A stretch of 64,000 nucleotides of DNA from Agrostemma githago. Lineage: Eukaryota; Streptophyta; Magnoliopsida; Caryophyllales; Caryophyllaceae. How positions within the stretch are numbered: position 1 is the first letter of the stretch; each line of letters starts with the position of its first letter. The translations under genes were made by a program, and so were the position numbers. The stretch lies in the NCBI GenBank assembly GCA_958450325.1, contig OY288243.1, positions 48,748,878 through 48,812,877 of the forward strand, given 5' to 3'. A model generated the notes under the pieces. The model did not search any database, was not told the DNA's origin, and saw only the letters and a list, made by a program, of their open reading frames with translations. Below, piece after piece: positions 13,195 through 26,339 of this stretch.

Positions 13195-16018
13195 ATGTCG
13201 ACATCCAACACCGTCTCCATTGCGACTCTTACCCAGGGTGTGAGGCTGCGGGAGTTGAACGTTAGGGTGATATACATGTGGGAGAGACCGGAGTTCAAGG
13301 ATAAGTCGAAGACGGAATCAGTTGAAATGCTCCTGATTGATGCCGATGTATTATCCATACTATGCTTAAATCTAGTTTATGTAGACTACTATGTCTGGCT
13401 CCTTCATCTTATACTATGCTTCTCAGAATCATTGCGTCCAAGCTACAATCAAGAAGCCTCTTATTAAGAGGTTTAAGGACAAATTTGTTGTCGGAGAAGT
13501 GTACAACATCAAGAGTCTAACTGTATCCAAGAACGGAGGATATGACAAGGCTACATCACATTCCTGCAGACTCAACGTTGAGTTCTCATCTAGGATTACG
13601 CATATGCCGAATGACAAAACCATACCATCTAATTGTTATCGTTTCTGTAGTTTTGATGATATTATCAATGGAAGAGCACCAACTACGCAGTATATCGGTG
13701 AGTATCGTGGACATTCATTGCATTATCTAAATTTGTGTTTCATTCAGTAGTGCTCATTTATCGTACCCCTCAAATACGATTTAGTGTTTTTCTCATGTGC
13801 AGACATTGTTGGCAAGCTATATGAGATTGGACCAATAATCGAGACGAAGAATGGTTTCAAATGTAGGAGTATCAGATTGGAGAACACAAAGTACTGTCAT
13901 CTATTTGCTCTTTTAAACAACTGCTATTACTGTTAATACTTATGTTAGACATCCCTTCTATTTCGCCGCACTAATGTATCTGTCATGTTATTTCATCCTA
14001 ATGTATCCCTATCAGAGGCGTAGTGCTTCAGTGCACTCTATGGGCACCACATCACACGGAGCTCCCTGAACTTTTGAAGAGTCTACCAAATCCGGATCAT
14101 TCCAAAGTCATTGTATGTCGATGCGTTGAGGCCAAAATTTTTGAATGTAATGTCTTAAGTCCTACATCTTTCGCTTTCTTATTTTCCTTTGGGTAGTTTT
14201 ATTTGCATGACATCCTAAGATAAATATTTGACAACACAAATCAACAGCTTCCTGGCGGGTTCAAACAACCTTCAACGCCACCAAATTCGAGGTTAATCCA
14301 ATTATACCCGAAGTTGCCGCGTTCCAGGAGAGGTACGCAGCTGTATTGCGCAATTGTGCCCTACCTAATGTTACATATGAACAAAAGTTTAGATATTAGT
14401 CCATTCAGAAGTACAGTCCAACAGTAGTTGTTCAATCATTTTACTGATCACAATAGAGTTCTTGCAGTCTTTCTTCGCAGGCACCAAGTAATTCTCTCCA
14501 ATACGTAGAGGAGGGTACAGAGCACGAAAGCTTTGAGCTTAGTGTCCACGAAGTACTGTCAATCAGTCAGATTATCAAGAACGAAAAGGTTCTACATTTT
14601 ATTTTCTATAGTTTACAATTTATGATAATGTCCTTTGTCCTTTTACCTCTAAGACAATGCTTAATCACTGAGAGTGCATCCAATCAGAGTGGATATTTCT
14701 ACACCGTTGCAACCATAGTTGACTTGGAGTCTACCGTCGGGTGGTACTATCACAGTTGCAAGGCATGCTGGTCGAAGGCCGCAAGGAATGAACATGGAAG
14801 GTGGATCTGCAGTCGCCCCGGTTGCACTGGTAATACTTCCGGTTTTCCAGGTTCGGTGCCGAGGTAAGTGTTATTTCATCGCAAACAGAGTTCACTTGGT
14901 AGTTCAATATTTGTTGTGTATTGTGAGTACCATAATATCTTACCATTTGTTTGATTTGTCTTCCGACTTTCCTTGAAGGTACCAATTGAAGTTTGCCGTC
15001 AAGGATTTCTCGGATATTGAGTGTAATTTCATTGTTTTCGACACCCAAATACAACATTATGTAGGCGAATCAGCACAAACTTTGCTTTCCAGAATGGAGA
15101 AGGTAAATTCTATACCAATCAAGGTCTGCATCCTCCAGTCTATTTCAACCTGACCACTTAACGTTTGGCTGTCTAAAACTATATGATTCAGGACGGTGAC
15201 AGTCATTCGATTCCAGGAGAGCTTTCAACCTTTCTCGACAATCGTTACCTGTTCAAGATCTTCGTACACGAAAAATTCAACGTTGAGCAATCTTCAAAAT
15301 CCTACACTGTTCAATGGATGTCTGATGATGCAGAAAAGATTTTTCATTGTTGCATGAAATACGAGGAGTCTCTTAAGGTACCATCCACGAAGATGCACCT
15401 TTCAATGAATATCTGTATCAAATATTCAACTATCTAATTCAGACTTCAATTGTGTCGCTTTATGAAAAAAACTAATGGCTATACCGTACTATACGCAGCT
15501 TGAACTTGAGGAGTATAGTCTGTCAACAATGGGTCTTGAACGGATGATTGTCAACAGAAATGTATATCTTCCTTCCCTTCACTTGAATAATATTATTTCT
15601 TTTCCAAATCTAATCTATTACAACAATCTTTACTCACCTGCAGAATGCTGGATCTTCCTCGAGTGGTGTCAACACTACCGAACAATTTATCACTATGGAC
15701 GAAAGTTCTCCTGCAGGGATCAATTCCAAGGAGCCAACAACCGCCTCCAGTTCCTTAGAGGTTTAGTAAAACTCACTTCAGCTGATGTATATCCGTTATT
15801 TCATACATTTTTGTGTGTATTTTGACCATACAATATTTATCTCTATGTTACAGGTTATCAACTGTGAGACATCGTCTACGCCGTCCCGTGTCACTCCTAT
15901 TAAGAGGACCAGTACTGGAATTCTTCTGGACTGCACTCCATCAACTGACACGCCACCTGACTTCGGTTCCACCACCAAAGGCCCCATTGCAGCCACCAAA
16001 AGAGGAAAGAGTGTTTAG
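13195..16018 (+). CDS. Helitron-encoded RPA1-like single-strand DNA-binding protein (multi-exon)
   Basis: Plant Helitrons often carry RPA70-like genes, presumably to protect single-stranded transposition intermediates. The ATG at 13195 opens an OB-fold exon (LRELNVRVIYMWERP). Clear exons follow: 13195-13346, 13427-13697 (ATIKKPLIKRF, GEVYNI), 13803-13887, then from 14016 (VVLQCTLWAPHH), near 14250-14333 (FNATKFEVNPIIPEV), and the C-terminal OB fold from about 14690 to 15380. That fold has a C4 zinc site (SCKAC and CSRPGC). A low-complexity tail ends at a TAG at 16016-16018. Exons join at GT-AG borders. No stop was found in the exons I could join, but borders around 14400-14700 and 15380-15850 were not fully resolved. 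Confidence 0.8.
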
Positions 16019-16974
16019 GACATGGACCATATGAAATGCAGCAACAGTATTTATGAAGTTATACCTATTAGCAATATATTTCCCCTAATGTATCATGACA
16101 TTCTTTTTGCTTATTTGATTCACTTGATGAGAACAGAATCCCCGTTTAGTTTCAATTCAATTAATCTTTGCAGTTTATTTCCCACCATTCTTCACCACAT
16201 CTCAATGTGAAACTTTATTTATTTTCAAACTCTACGTACTTAGGACCTTAATTAGCTACAAACCAGGATCTACCTGCAGTCTCTGGAGTTGCCTCATTGT
16301 CATGAACATCTTCGACGAACATAATTTACAGGCCAATTATTAATTAATTATTTACAAAATAACTTTAACAAACTCAAATTCAACATTATGTATTGACGTT
16401 TTTACTATCGCAATTTGTATTCCACACTGCTACACTACATTTCAGTTTATATCTTAACTTATTGATCATTATAAGTCACATCTTAATTTATCATCTTAAC
16501 TTATTGTCCACGGTTATCATCAAATTATATTTGACGCTGAATGTACCCTTCCTCTTCATCAGAATTACCCTTTTAAGTCCTGCATATAGCACCCCCTGTA
16601 GCTAATCGGTTGATGTCACCAAATTATAAGTCACATATAGTACTCCCAACAAGTTAATGTCTCGGATGTAGAATGATGTCTCGGATGAATTACGATTATT
16701 TGTAACATCACGATCCGTGACTCTGCTCATACGAACCAAATCCCGGAGTCTACCCATCACTTTAGCTTGGTCATCAGAGCCTTTATATTAAATGTTCATC
16801 CTATTGGAAATACAACACATCGTTTTCTGTTGAAACTACTCAAATGCAAGTCCTTTCGAATCCTGCACCTTGACAACAAGCATTCATATATATACATCTA
16901 TACATCTATATTCCACGTCTAATTGTACTCAGTCACATCAATTCATTTAAACTACAATTGTACATTCACTTATC
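16019..16974. other. Helitron intergenic region with candidate RepHel promoter
   Basis: AT-rich sequence between the RPA and RepHel genes shows no credible exon. A run of TATA-like sequence (catatatatacatctatac) near 16888-16907 lies about 75 bp before the RepHel start and is a candidate core promoter. Confidence 0.4.
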
Positions 16975-19900
16975 ATGGATAGTTGTAGTGAAGAAAACGA
17001 AAATAGTATCAGAAATAAAACAAAGAGGACGTCCCGTACCTACATTACTGCAAGTGCTGAATCTGATGCGTCCGTTATCAATAAAGGCAAGTCAAAGAAG
17101 AAGAAACAAGTTCATGGTTAGCATTTCACAATTATCTGCTTCGTATTGCACGTTGTACTTTACATAATTTCTTTTCGTTCTGCACCAAGGACACTGTCAA
17201 ACAAACATTTTTTCTTTCAGCTGCATCTAGGTCGCCTTTCAATGACCTGACAAATGTGTCTACCAGTCCCGAACCTACAACTCGCTCAACCATAGCCAAA
17301 ACACTGACATATGATTCCGCAAATGTCCTCAACCTAGGTCATACTACTCCACTCTACTTTACCATTTTAATTCATGATTTTCCCATATATATTATCAGCA
17401 GTTTCTGACGTCTGCTACAGATGTTATCTCCTCCCGTAATGCCATTGAAGCACTGCTTGGTAATGGCAAGTTATTTTTGAAGGAAAAAGGTATAGATTGC
17501 TACTATAATATAGACTTGCTTTGAGCACCTGATGTATATCTGTAGAAGTAATTCGTACCTAATTGGCTTAACTTTGTAAGGCTGTTTCCTTCAAACTTCA
17601 GGGAAGGAGATTTTTACACATCATGATAACTATGGTAATCCGCCCAACACTGCGTCTGAAAGTATTGAGGTTGATGATTTTCCAAAGACTCATGAGAATG
17701 CTGTATCTGGTGACATTCTTTCCTTTATCTATTGGAAATAGTTTTTGCGCTTCTGAATATATCGAAAGGGTTCTCTTTTGACATAATGCATAATGTCTAA
17801 ACCCAAGTTTGCGTGCAGCTTTGACAGTGCAAGACGATGACCTTTGTCGTTGTGTTGATGATCAATCAACAGTCGAACAACTTCGTGACGGTATGAGATA
17901 TAGGCGTACACTGGTCAATTTCCTCTTCACCCAATCAAATTACTAAAATGAATAAACAGTTGTGTCAATTTCAATTTTTGTGTGCCTGTGTCATACCAGC
18001 TGCTGATCTTGAAAGACATCTAAAAACATACCTGCTTGCCAAACAATCTCGCCTTGATCGCAAACATATAATGACGGATAGGAGGAATGGACGTAAATCG
18101 TTCGAAGAATCAATGTACACTATTAACGACCCATATATGGATTGGCGTACAAAACTTGCAAGGCGAAAAAACATGGTAAAAATATCCTGCAGAAGAGCAA
18201 ATAAATTAATTCAATCGTCTGTTCACGGCACTCCAGTCAAGCAGGTTGAAGATCTTACTACAGGTTTGTACTTACGGTTTTCTTCAAGTGCATAGTATTT
18301 AACGTATCGCAGGTAATCTTCTTGAATTATATGGAAACCGTCTGTTGGTACTTGCAGCTGTCGTCGGCCGTGTCGTGGAAGACATTCGTGAGGCTGCAGC
18401 TAGAGACGGATCCACACCAAGAAGACTGACTTCCAATAGACACTTCAACTCCTCGACACATAGTGATGTAATAATTCAAAGTTTAGCTCGTGACATATTT
18501 GGAGAAGTTAGTGAAGACCATCACTTGGGTGATGATCCAACCGAGGAAACAGGTTAGCTTCATGATTACATATTTCCCGTACAATTAATCTATTATGCAG
18601 TGGGATGTAACAGCCGTCTTCCTGTTATTATCAGGATGGAGAGGCTATGACGATATTGGGGATCCGGAGTACAGGTGCCAAAGATGCGCTGCACTGCTAT
18701 GGTATGGTGAGAGAGATAGAATGGATCGAAGACCGTTGGTTCCCACTTTCAACATGTGTTGTAGAGACGGTATTGTCGTGCTACCCTACTTAACTGAACC
18801 CCCACAACCGTTGCATGATCTCATCCACGGTGTGCACCCGAAAAGTGGTCATTTCAAGGGTAATATCAGGTATAACTCGATGCACGCTTTCACGTCAAGT
18901 GGTGGTAAAATTGATCACTCAGTAAATAAGGGTAGAGGACCATACACTTATAGGATAGGTGGACAGAATTCGCATATGATTGGAAGTCTACTTCCAGTGG
19001 ATGATCAGCCACCGAAGTTCTGTCAACTGTATATATACAACACCGAGGACGAAAATAAAAACAGGAAGAGAGCCCTTATGTAAGTTGCCATCATTAAATC
19101 AGCACGTTATTTACTGAAAAACCTTTTACTGCGTATTGCTTCATTTAATCAGGGTAATAGGTTTTTACCTTTTTTCCTTTTTTTGTTTCGTACGTTTTCA
19201 GGGGTCAGTCACAGACATTTGACAAGTTCGACGACGACCTAATGTCTGAAATTAAGAGTATGATTGACGACTACAATCCTTTGGCGAAATCATTCCGTAT
19301 GGCGAGAGACAGTATTTTTGAACTCGGAAGACAGGTGCGAGGTCCGATTGCGTCTTATTAATGGTAGAAATACCGATGGCAGAATTTACAACTTGCCTAA
19401 CGTGTCAGAAGTTGCAGCGCTCATAGTTGGTGACGTTGAAGACATTGTTGACAATAGGGACATTGTCGTTGAAGAAATATGTGGACAACTTCAGCGTATA
19501 TCAGAATTGCATCCGTCTTACTTGGCTCTTCAGTATCCTCTCTTTTTTCCACGGGGTGAGGATGGATTTCGCCTCGGGATCAGCCACTGTCAGGAATCTG
19601 TTGACATGAGTCCTAATCCAGATACTGCACGCAATAAACTCACACTAAGGGAATGGTTCGCGTTCCGTTTGCAAGATCGGCCAGCAGAGGTCGAGCCTGA
19701 CACGTTGCTCAGAGGCGGTCGACTCCTCCAACAATTAATTGTTGATGGGTACACAATGATTGAAGCCCAACGACTGAAATTTCTTCGATACAATCAGCCT
19801 AGCTTACGTTCTGAGAACTACAAACAGTTGTCCGCTGTAGTGTCCAATGGTGAGACTGATTCGTCGTCTGTTGGAGTTAAATACATTGTTCCTTCTAGCT

Positions 19901-22900
19901 TTGTTGGCGGGAAAGGATATATGAGGGAGAACTACCAGGATGCGATGACTATTTGCAAGTGGTGCAGTTATCCTGACTTATTCATCACTTTCACTTGCAA
20001 TCCTAAGTGGCCCGAAATCGAACGTTTCGTATCTAAACGTGGTCTGAAAGCTGAAGACAGGCCCGACATAGTAACACGTGTATTCAAGCAGAAACTTTAC
20101 ATACTAATGAGGGATTTTAAGGAAAACCACATATTTGGCAGAACAAGAGCATGTATTCTTTTTGCTTTTCCCCTTCCCTGATACACCGTCAGTTAATATC
20201 TTGATCTTTAAATTGTGTATCTAAAATGCGTCTCCACGATTTTCCTGCAGTCGTGTACACTATTGAGTTTCAGAAACGTGGTCTTCCTCATGCTCACATC
20301 CTCCTTTTCCTCCAACGCGAGGACAAATTCCCAGATGCAAGCGATGTTGACAGTATAATATCCGCTGAAATACCAGATCCATTGGAAAATCCAACCCTTC
20401 ATCAGGCTGTTTGTGAATTAATGATTCACGGGCCATGTGGTCTGGCAAATCCGAAGTCCCCTTGCATGGTTGACGGTGTGTGCACCAAAAGGTTCCCCAA
20501 GGCCTTTTCAGAAAGGACAACAGTTGATGGTGACGGTTATCCTATGTATAGGAGGAGAGACAATGGTATTACTGCTCAGAAATTGGGGGTCTCAGTGCAC
20601 AATGGTTTTGTCGTCCCTTACAATGTTGATTTGTTGGAGAGGTATCGTGCTCACATAAACGTCGAGTGGTGTAATCAAGCCCGGTCCATTAAATATTTAT
20701 TCAAATATATTAACAAGGGGTATGACCGAGTCACCGCTGGTGCTGCAACGAGGACGAACCCTGACGAAATCGACCAAATACAGGAGTACTACGACTGCCG
20801 TTATATATCACCGTGTGAGGCAACGTGGCGTATTTTTGCATTCGATATTCATTACAGGACCCCACCAGTTCTTCGATTGGACTACCATCTCCCGAACGAA
20901 CAAAATGTAGTATACAATGAGGACGATCCAATAGAAGATATTATTGCACGATCAAGTGGAGGTAGGACGAAATTCACCGCGTGGTTAGCTTACAATGCTG
21001 ACCATGAAGAATCCAGGGATTTGACTTACGCCGAGTTCCCGACAAAGTACGTTTGGCATCAGAAAGAGAAATGTTGGGCGCCTCGGAAACAAGGTTTCAG
21101 TTTAGGTAGAATGTACCATATGCCACCTACCGGAGGTGAGCGGTACTACATGAGAACTCTCCTTAATTTCGTGAAAGGACCAACCAGTTACGAGGACATA
21201 CGTACCGTCAACGGCACTGTCCACGAAACATTCAAAGACGCATGCTACGCTTTAGGGTTGCTTAGCGATGATAAAGAATACATCGATGCAATAGTCGAGG
21301 CAAGTGATTGGGGTTCAGGGACGTACTTGCGTAGTTTGTTCGCAACGTTGCTGTTATCCGGCAGCCTGGTAAAACCAGAGTACGTATGGGAACAAACGTG
21401 GCACCACCTCTGTGACGATATTCTACACCGGCGAAGGAAAGAACTGCTAAACTTCGGTATGTCACACTACTTCCACATACTCGATTTATTTTCTTTTTCC
21501 CTAAACTACACATTTTAATCTAATCGACATGTGTACGCAGATCTGCAGATGACAGATCTCGAACTACAGAATTACGCCTTGGCAGAAATAGAGTCGGCAC
21601 TGCAGACGAATGGCAGTTCACTGTCCAAATTTCCCGAAATGCCTCTGCCAGACTACAACCTGAACTGTGTCCACTCCAACAGATTAATATCTGACAACCT
21701 AAACTACGATAGGGCGAAGTTGAGTGCTGATCACCAACTATACATGTCCTCCATAACCGATGAGCAGAGGTCGGTGTACAATGAAATTATGGCTGCAGTT
21801 GATAATAACAACGGTGCTGTTTTCTTCTTACATGGTTACGGAGGTACGGGTAAAACCTTTATCTGGAATACATTGTGTGCAGCATTGAGAAGTAAACGGG
21901 AAATTGTCCTACCTGTTGCGTCTAGAGGCATCGCTGCAATTTTACTACCTAGAGGCTGGACTGCACACTCAAGGTTTAGCATCCCAATTAATGTGGACGA
22001 GAGGTCGACATGTTCAGGAATTAGACCAGGTACCGATCTTGCTCAGCTACTCATCAAAACGAAACTAATTATTTGGGATGAAGCACCAATGGTGAGCCGG
22101 TACTGTTTCGAGGCACTTGACCGGAGTCTCAGAGATATAATGAGAACGGTCCACACCGATCTAGCCGATAAGCCTTTTGGTGGGAAGGTTGTCGTTTTAG
22201 GAGGGGACTTCAGGCAAATATTACCTGTCGTTCCGAAAGGCAGTAGGCAAGATATTGTCCACACAACGATATGTTCATCACCTATATGGAGGGACTGCAA
22301 GGTATAACTATCTGCTTACTGAAATAACGTTGTTAAGTTCATATTTCGCACACTCTCCTGACATCGTATTGCAGGTTTTGGAACTTACGCAGAACATGAG
22401 GTTACGAACTAGTGGACAAGGCGCAAATGCGGAAGAAATACGGCAGTTTTCGGATTGGCTACTCAGCATTGGCGATGGTAGAGCAGGTGGTCCAAACGAC
22501 GGAACAGCTACTGTACAACTACCGGACGAAGTTCTTATTTAGCCGGGTCCTGACCCAGTATCATCCATTGTCACCAGCACTTACCCTGGTCTTCTTGAAA
22601 ACCTCGACGATCCGCAATATCTGCAAGAGAGAGCTGTCCTCGCACCAACCCACGATGATGTCGAAAAAGTTAATCAGTATGTTCTGTCACTTATGCCAGG
22701 GGAGGAGGTGGTCTATTTGAGTGCAGACGAGATTAGTGTGGATGAAACAAGCCGCGTCATTAAAGAATTGTACTCTACGGAGTTCCTCAATTCAATCCAA
22801 TGTTCAGGTCTGCCAAATCACGCACTTACTCTTAAAGTTGGTGCTATTGTCATGCTTCTTAGAAATATTGACCAGGCAAACGGTCTTTGTAATGGAACAC

Positions 22901-23280
22901 GGTTGGTCATATCAAGGCTTGGAGAACGTGTATTGGAAGCTACTATTATTTCAGGCTGCAGAAAAGGCGCACAAGTTTACATACCACGCATAAAACTTTC
23001 ACCTTCGGACGAGACCAAGTTCCCCGTTCGTTTTGAAAGGAGACAATTCCCACTTTCTGTTTGCTTTGCAATGACTATAAACAAGAGTCAAGGACAGTCA
23101 CTGTCGAGCATAGGTCTTTTCCTCCCCAAACCTGTATTTACTCATGGCCAACTTTATGTAGCCTTCTCAAGGGTTACAACTAAGAGTGGACTGAAAGTCC
23201 TCATACTGGATGAAGACTGCTTCGACACTAATACGACGACTAACGTCGTATTCAAAGAAGTATTCTCCATGTTGAGTTAG
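16975..23280 (+). pseudogene. Helitron Rep-PIF1 helicase (RepHel), multi-exon, with one frameshift and one stop
   Basis: RepHel nicks and unwinds DNA for rolling-circle transposition. About twelve exons join at GT-AG borders, nearly all in phase 1, from ATG 16975 to TAG at 23278-23280. An N-terminal Lys-rich region and a CQRC-containing segment (near 18680) precede the Helitron_like_N Rep domain. The HUH motif (GLPHAH) lies near 20277-20294 and the tyrosine motif (YLFKYINKGYD) near 20693-20725. The PIF1 helicase has Walker A GYGGTGKT near 21835-21858, Walker B IIWDEAP near 22068-22088, and motif VI GQLYVAFSR near 23148. A one-base frame change between about 19306 and 19335 and an in-frame TAG at 22540-22542 break it. 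The rest is well kept, so inactivation is recent or partly an assembly error. Confidence 0.88.
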
Positions 23281-24232
23281 ATTGTCGTTGAAATTGCTAG
23301 GAAAAATGTACCGTTGGACGTATTATACTGTCATTACCAAGATGTCAAACTCTTTTTTCTTATCTTAATCCTGTTTACATTTTTCACGGCATTATTTAGA
23401 TTGACATCTAATACTCCTTATACACAGTATTTTGCACACACTCTTGCAATAGAAGGAAGGGTGACTGAAATCACAGTTCAGAGCTCTCCAATCCTTCATT
23501 GAAGGTTTATGTCAGCATTTTACTGTGTGTTACAATTGCAGATGGCATCTTTAAGTTCCATACCGATAAAATACCATGGTTACATTACAGCTTAGGTATA
23601 ACAGTATGTAGTCGTTTCTATCTCCCGTAATATTTCAGATTGTAAGTACTCTACTGTCATCTATACCATGGTTATTTGTGACCAAATCTTTATATCGGTC
23701 TAATATTTTGCAGCAACATTGTATTCGATGTACGACATTCGATCCAATGTATCTCATAATACAGCAGCACATTTCTGCACTCACTTCCTCAATAGTCTAA
23801 TATCGGCGTTTATTTTATGAAAACAGTCCCCTTCTCAGAAGTCTATTCTCAGACGAAAATTCTACCGTACCATGCAAATAGTAATTAGAACATAGACACT
23901 CTTTAGGCTTAGATACGGTACGATCATCTTAACTTAAACCATTAACCAGCATTCCGATAAGGTTTAATACATACTTTAAGGTGTAATATACTACACCAAG
24001 AAAATTTGTCCATCTGTATGGACGACAGGTGATAACAACTATTAGTTATTTCTTACGACTAACAACCGCCAAGACCACAAGCTAACTACAAACATGGAGC
24101 ACTAGCAGGAAAGTTGAAAACACATTAAATATCTTATTCATATATTTTTTTTTTGAGCAGGGATCACCCACTTCTGCAACGAACCACGAACATGGATAAC
24201 TATTTCTGCGATCTTGGGTACCTACTGGCGTT
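23281..24232. other. Helitron spacer between RepHel and the XS-like genes
   Basis: AT-rich sequence holding the convergent ends of RepHel (+) and XS-like copy 1 (-). Short frames here have no recognisable domain. It presumably contains both 3' UTRs. Confidence 0.4.
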
Positions 24233-24727
24233 CTAGGCATTCCTTCGATAGAACCTTGGGTACTGGCTGGCAAGTAGATTCATCACAGACATATAGGTAG
24301 ATACTGGATCATTGTCGGAGTCATGGTAACCGCCCGCCACGACATCATCAGGAACCATTCTGAAAGCTGTTCCGCATCTTATGTAATCGGTGTCATCTGC
24401 AGTTAGTACCCAGGCATGCGGACCTGCTGTAGAATGTGTTTGGGTCTCATAGTTTGCCTTCCCCTTTCCGGCCCTCTCGAACGCGCACTGCAGTTTGAAA
24501 GCTTGCCTGTAGGTCTCCATACCACTCTCAAACTCAAGCACAACTGACCTCATGAAGCATTTCGTCTGGCCATTCCATATTGTTCTGTGTTGCCTCACAA
24601 GGTAACCTAGGCGCCTGAACTTATCACGAAGGGAACTAAAACTCCTTCCTGTAACCAAGTTGCCATCCGTTTCATATGGCAAATTCTTCACTATGACCAT
24701 GGGAGGGTAAAAGGATTTGGTAGGCAT
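24233..24727 (-). CDS. XS-domain-like protein, copy 1 (164 aa), Helitron cargo
   Basis: The ATG at 24727 gives an uninterrupted 164-residue protein. It matches the XS domain of plant SGS3/FDM proteins as I remember it: PPMVIVKN near the start, a GRSFSSLRDKFRRLGY segment like the XS KLRDEY..RGF helix, IWNG, a VVLEF strand, a QAF..CAFER.GKG segment, and AGPHAWVLTADD like the YAWxAxxDD box. XS domains bind double-stranded RNA in RNA silencing and RNA-directed DNA methylation. No zf-XS or XH domain or coiled coil is present, so it is a stand-alone XS-like protein. It lies antisense to RepHel and has its own TATA-like box. The XS call comes from eye alignment; an unrelated plant domain is possible. 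Confidence 0.65.
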   Translation of the reverse strand: MPTKSFYPPMVIVKNLPYETDGNLVTGRSFSSLRDKFRRLGYLVRQHRTIWNGQTKCFMRSVVLEFESGMETYRQAFKLQCAFERAGKGKANYETQTHSTAGPHAWVLTADDTDYIRCGTAFRMVPDDVVAGGYHDSDNDPVSTYMSVMNLLASQYPRFYRRNA

Positions 24728-24733
24728 TTTCAC

Positions 24734-25486
24734 CTTACAAATTTTTTTTTTCTTAAAGGTTTTGATTATGTGCTACTTGAAGATCACATCATATATATAG
24801 AGTCTCAAAATCTATTCTATGCGTGATATATGCAATCCAACTCATTGATTAAACAGTAAAAGTGAAGTCCAATTGATTTCATATTTGACGAATTTCGTTT
24901 GCAATGGTCAAATCCCAAGCATCTATGCTAGACAGGTGTTTGGGGAAGGAACCATTTCAAGCATGCAATCAAAATCAGTCTTCTGTAAAGTGAACCATTG
25001 CAGTGAAAGTATATTACCTTTCCAATGTTCACTCTTCCCCAATTGTTCTTCCCTATTACCCAAGATGCCCTCATATTCCCAATTGGATGAATGACCACTC
25101 AATAAAAGTTGCAGATTTCATGTGCAATGCCAGGATCAGAGGTGAGTTCTCTGTCCTCAGCTGTGCAATTACAGCAATATGAACTGTTTGGTTAAGATAA
25201 GTATGCCTGAATACACAATTAAGCAGTTAAAGGATCAATTAATTGCATTTACAAATAGCGAATAACAGATTCAGGGAGTAGACCGTTTGGGACAATATAA
25301 GACGTGAACATTTAATTTCATTCCGATAACATTCCGTTACATCCAGAAAAAATTCCCACAAACATAGAGTTGAAGTATTAAGGATTACTTCTAATTCATT
25401 ACATCTGACAACAACACACCCAAATGATACCCAAGAAAATAAAGAACATACACAAATCTTCGACAATTGAATCATGCAATCTTAAA
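24734..25486. other. Spacer between the tandem XS-like genes, part of the duplicated unit
   Basis: This spacer holds the upstream region of copy 1 and the 3' flank of copy 2. A stretch near 24851 (aaacagtaaaag, then caatggtcaaatc near 24902) recurs upstream of copy 2 near 26173 (aaacagtaaaag, then caattgtcaaatc). The upstream region was therefore duplicated together with the coding region. I see no other gene. Confidence 0.5.
24790..24799 (-). promoter_or_regulatory. TATA-like box of XS-like copy 1
   Basis: On the minus strand the sequence reads ctatatatatgat, about 65 bp upstream of the ATG at 24727. Copy 2 has a similar box about 95 bp upstream of its ATG, suggesting that the promoter was duplicated with the gene. 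Confidence 0.4.
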
Positions 25487-26004
25487 TTAAAAGTTACTAG
25501 ACGTTCCTTCCACAGGAGTTTGGTTATAGAACCTTGGGTACTTATTTGCAAGCATTCTCATCACTGATGCATACGTCGAAACTGTATCATTGTCAGCATC
25601 AGAGTATCCACCAAATATGAGATCATTTGGTACCAACGCGTAAAATGTTTTCTCTTTCGTGTACACATAGTCAGCTGCAGTTACAACCCATGCGTGCGGC
25701 CCCGCTGTTGAATAAAGTTGATTTTCGTAGTCTGCCTTCCCTTTAGCAGCCTCTCAAATGCTCGCTGAAGCTTGAAGGCCTGCCTGTACATGTCCATATC
25801 ATACTCAAACTCCATCACCACTGCTCTCATGAAACAGTCTGTCTCAACATTCCAAATAGGTCGCTGCTGTTTAATTTGGTAGCCAAGACTCCTCAAATGA
25901 TCACGAAGGGAACTGAAACTTCTTCCAGTCACTCTATTGCAATGCGCTTCATACGGCAGATTGTGGATAATAACCATGGGAGGGTAGCAATACGCAGTAG
26001 GCAT
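25487..26004 (-). pseudogene. XS-domain-like protein, copy 2, one-base deletion
   Basis: This is the tandem paralogue of copy 1, with its ATG 1277 bp upstream of the copy 1 ATG. It starts MPTAYCYPPMVIIHNLPYE and keeps GRSFSSLRD, VVMEF and QAFKLQRAFER. After the codons for AFER one G is missing near 25740-25745 compared with copy 1, so the frame ends early at 25681. In the next frame the rest is intact (KADYENQLYSTAGPHAWVV, then GGYSDADNDTVSTY) to a TAA at 25487-25489, giving about 172 residues in all. Divergence from copy 1 is substantial, so the duplication is older than the deletion. Confidence 0.65.
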
Positions 26005-26096
26005 TTGTTCTTATTAGTATTTTACCTCTACAGAAGTGTTTCTTATTTGCAGAATTTTTTCTTATCTCATTGGCATCTTTTCTTATCTCACACAAA

Positions 26097-26106
26097 ATTT
26101 ATATAC
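26097..26106 (-). promoter_or_regulatory. TATA-like box of XS-like copy 2
   Basis: On the minus strand the sequence reads gtatataaat, about 95 bp upstream of the ATG at 26004. It is inferred from composition and distance only. Confidence 0.35.
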
Positions 26107-26339
26107 TCTGAAATTTTACTATGCATATCACACACTTACCCATGCTTGCCAGATGTTAAGACACCCATCAACAAACAGTAAAAGGGAAAACCCAATTGCT
26201 TGCAGATTTGAAGAAAGGGGTATGCAATTGTCAAATCTAAATACAATAATCTGGCCAAGTGTTGTGGGAAGGTTGATGCAGCAAGCAAGCTATCTTTATC
26301 AATCAGCATTGCTGCGAGAAAATATGGACAAAATGTAAA

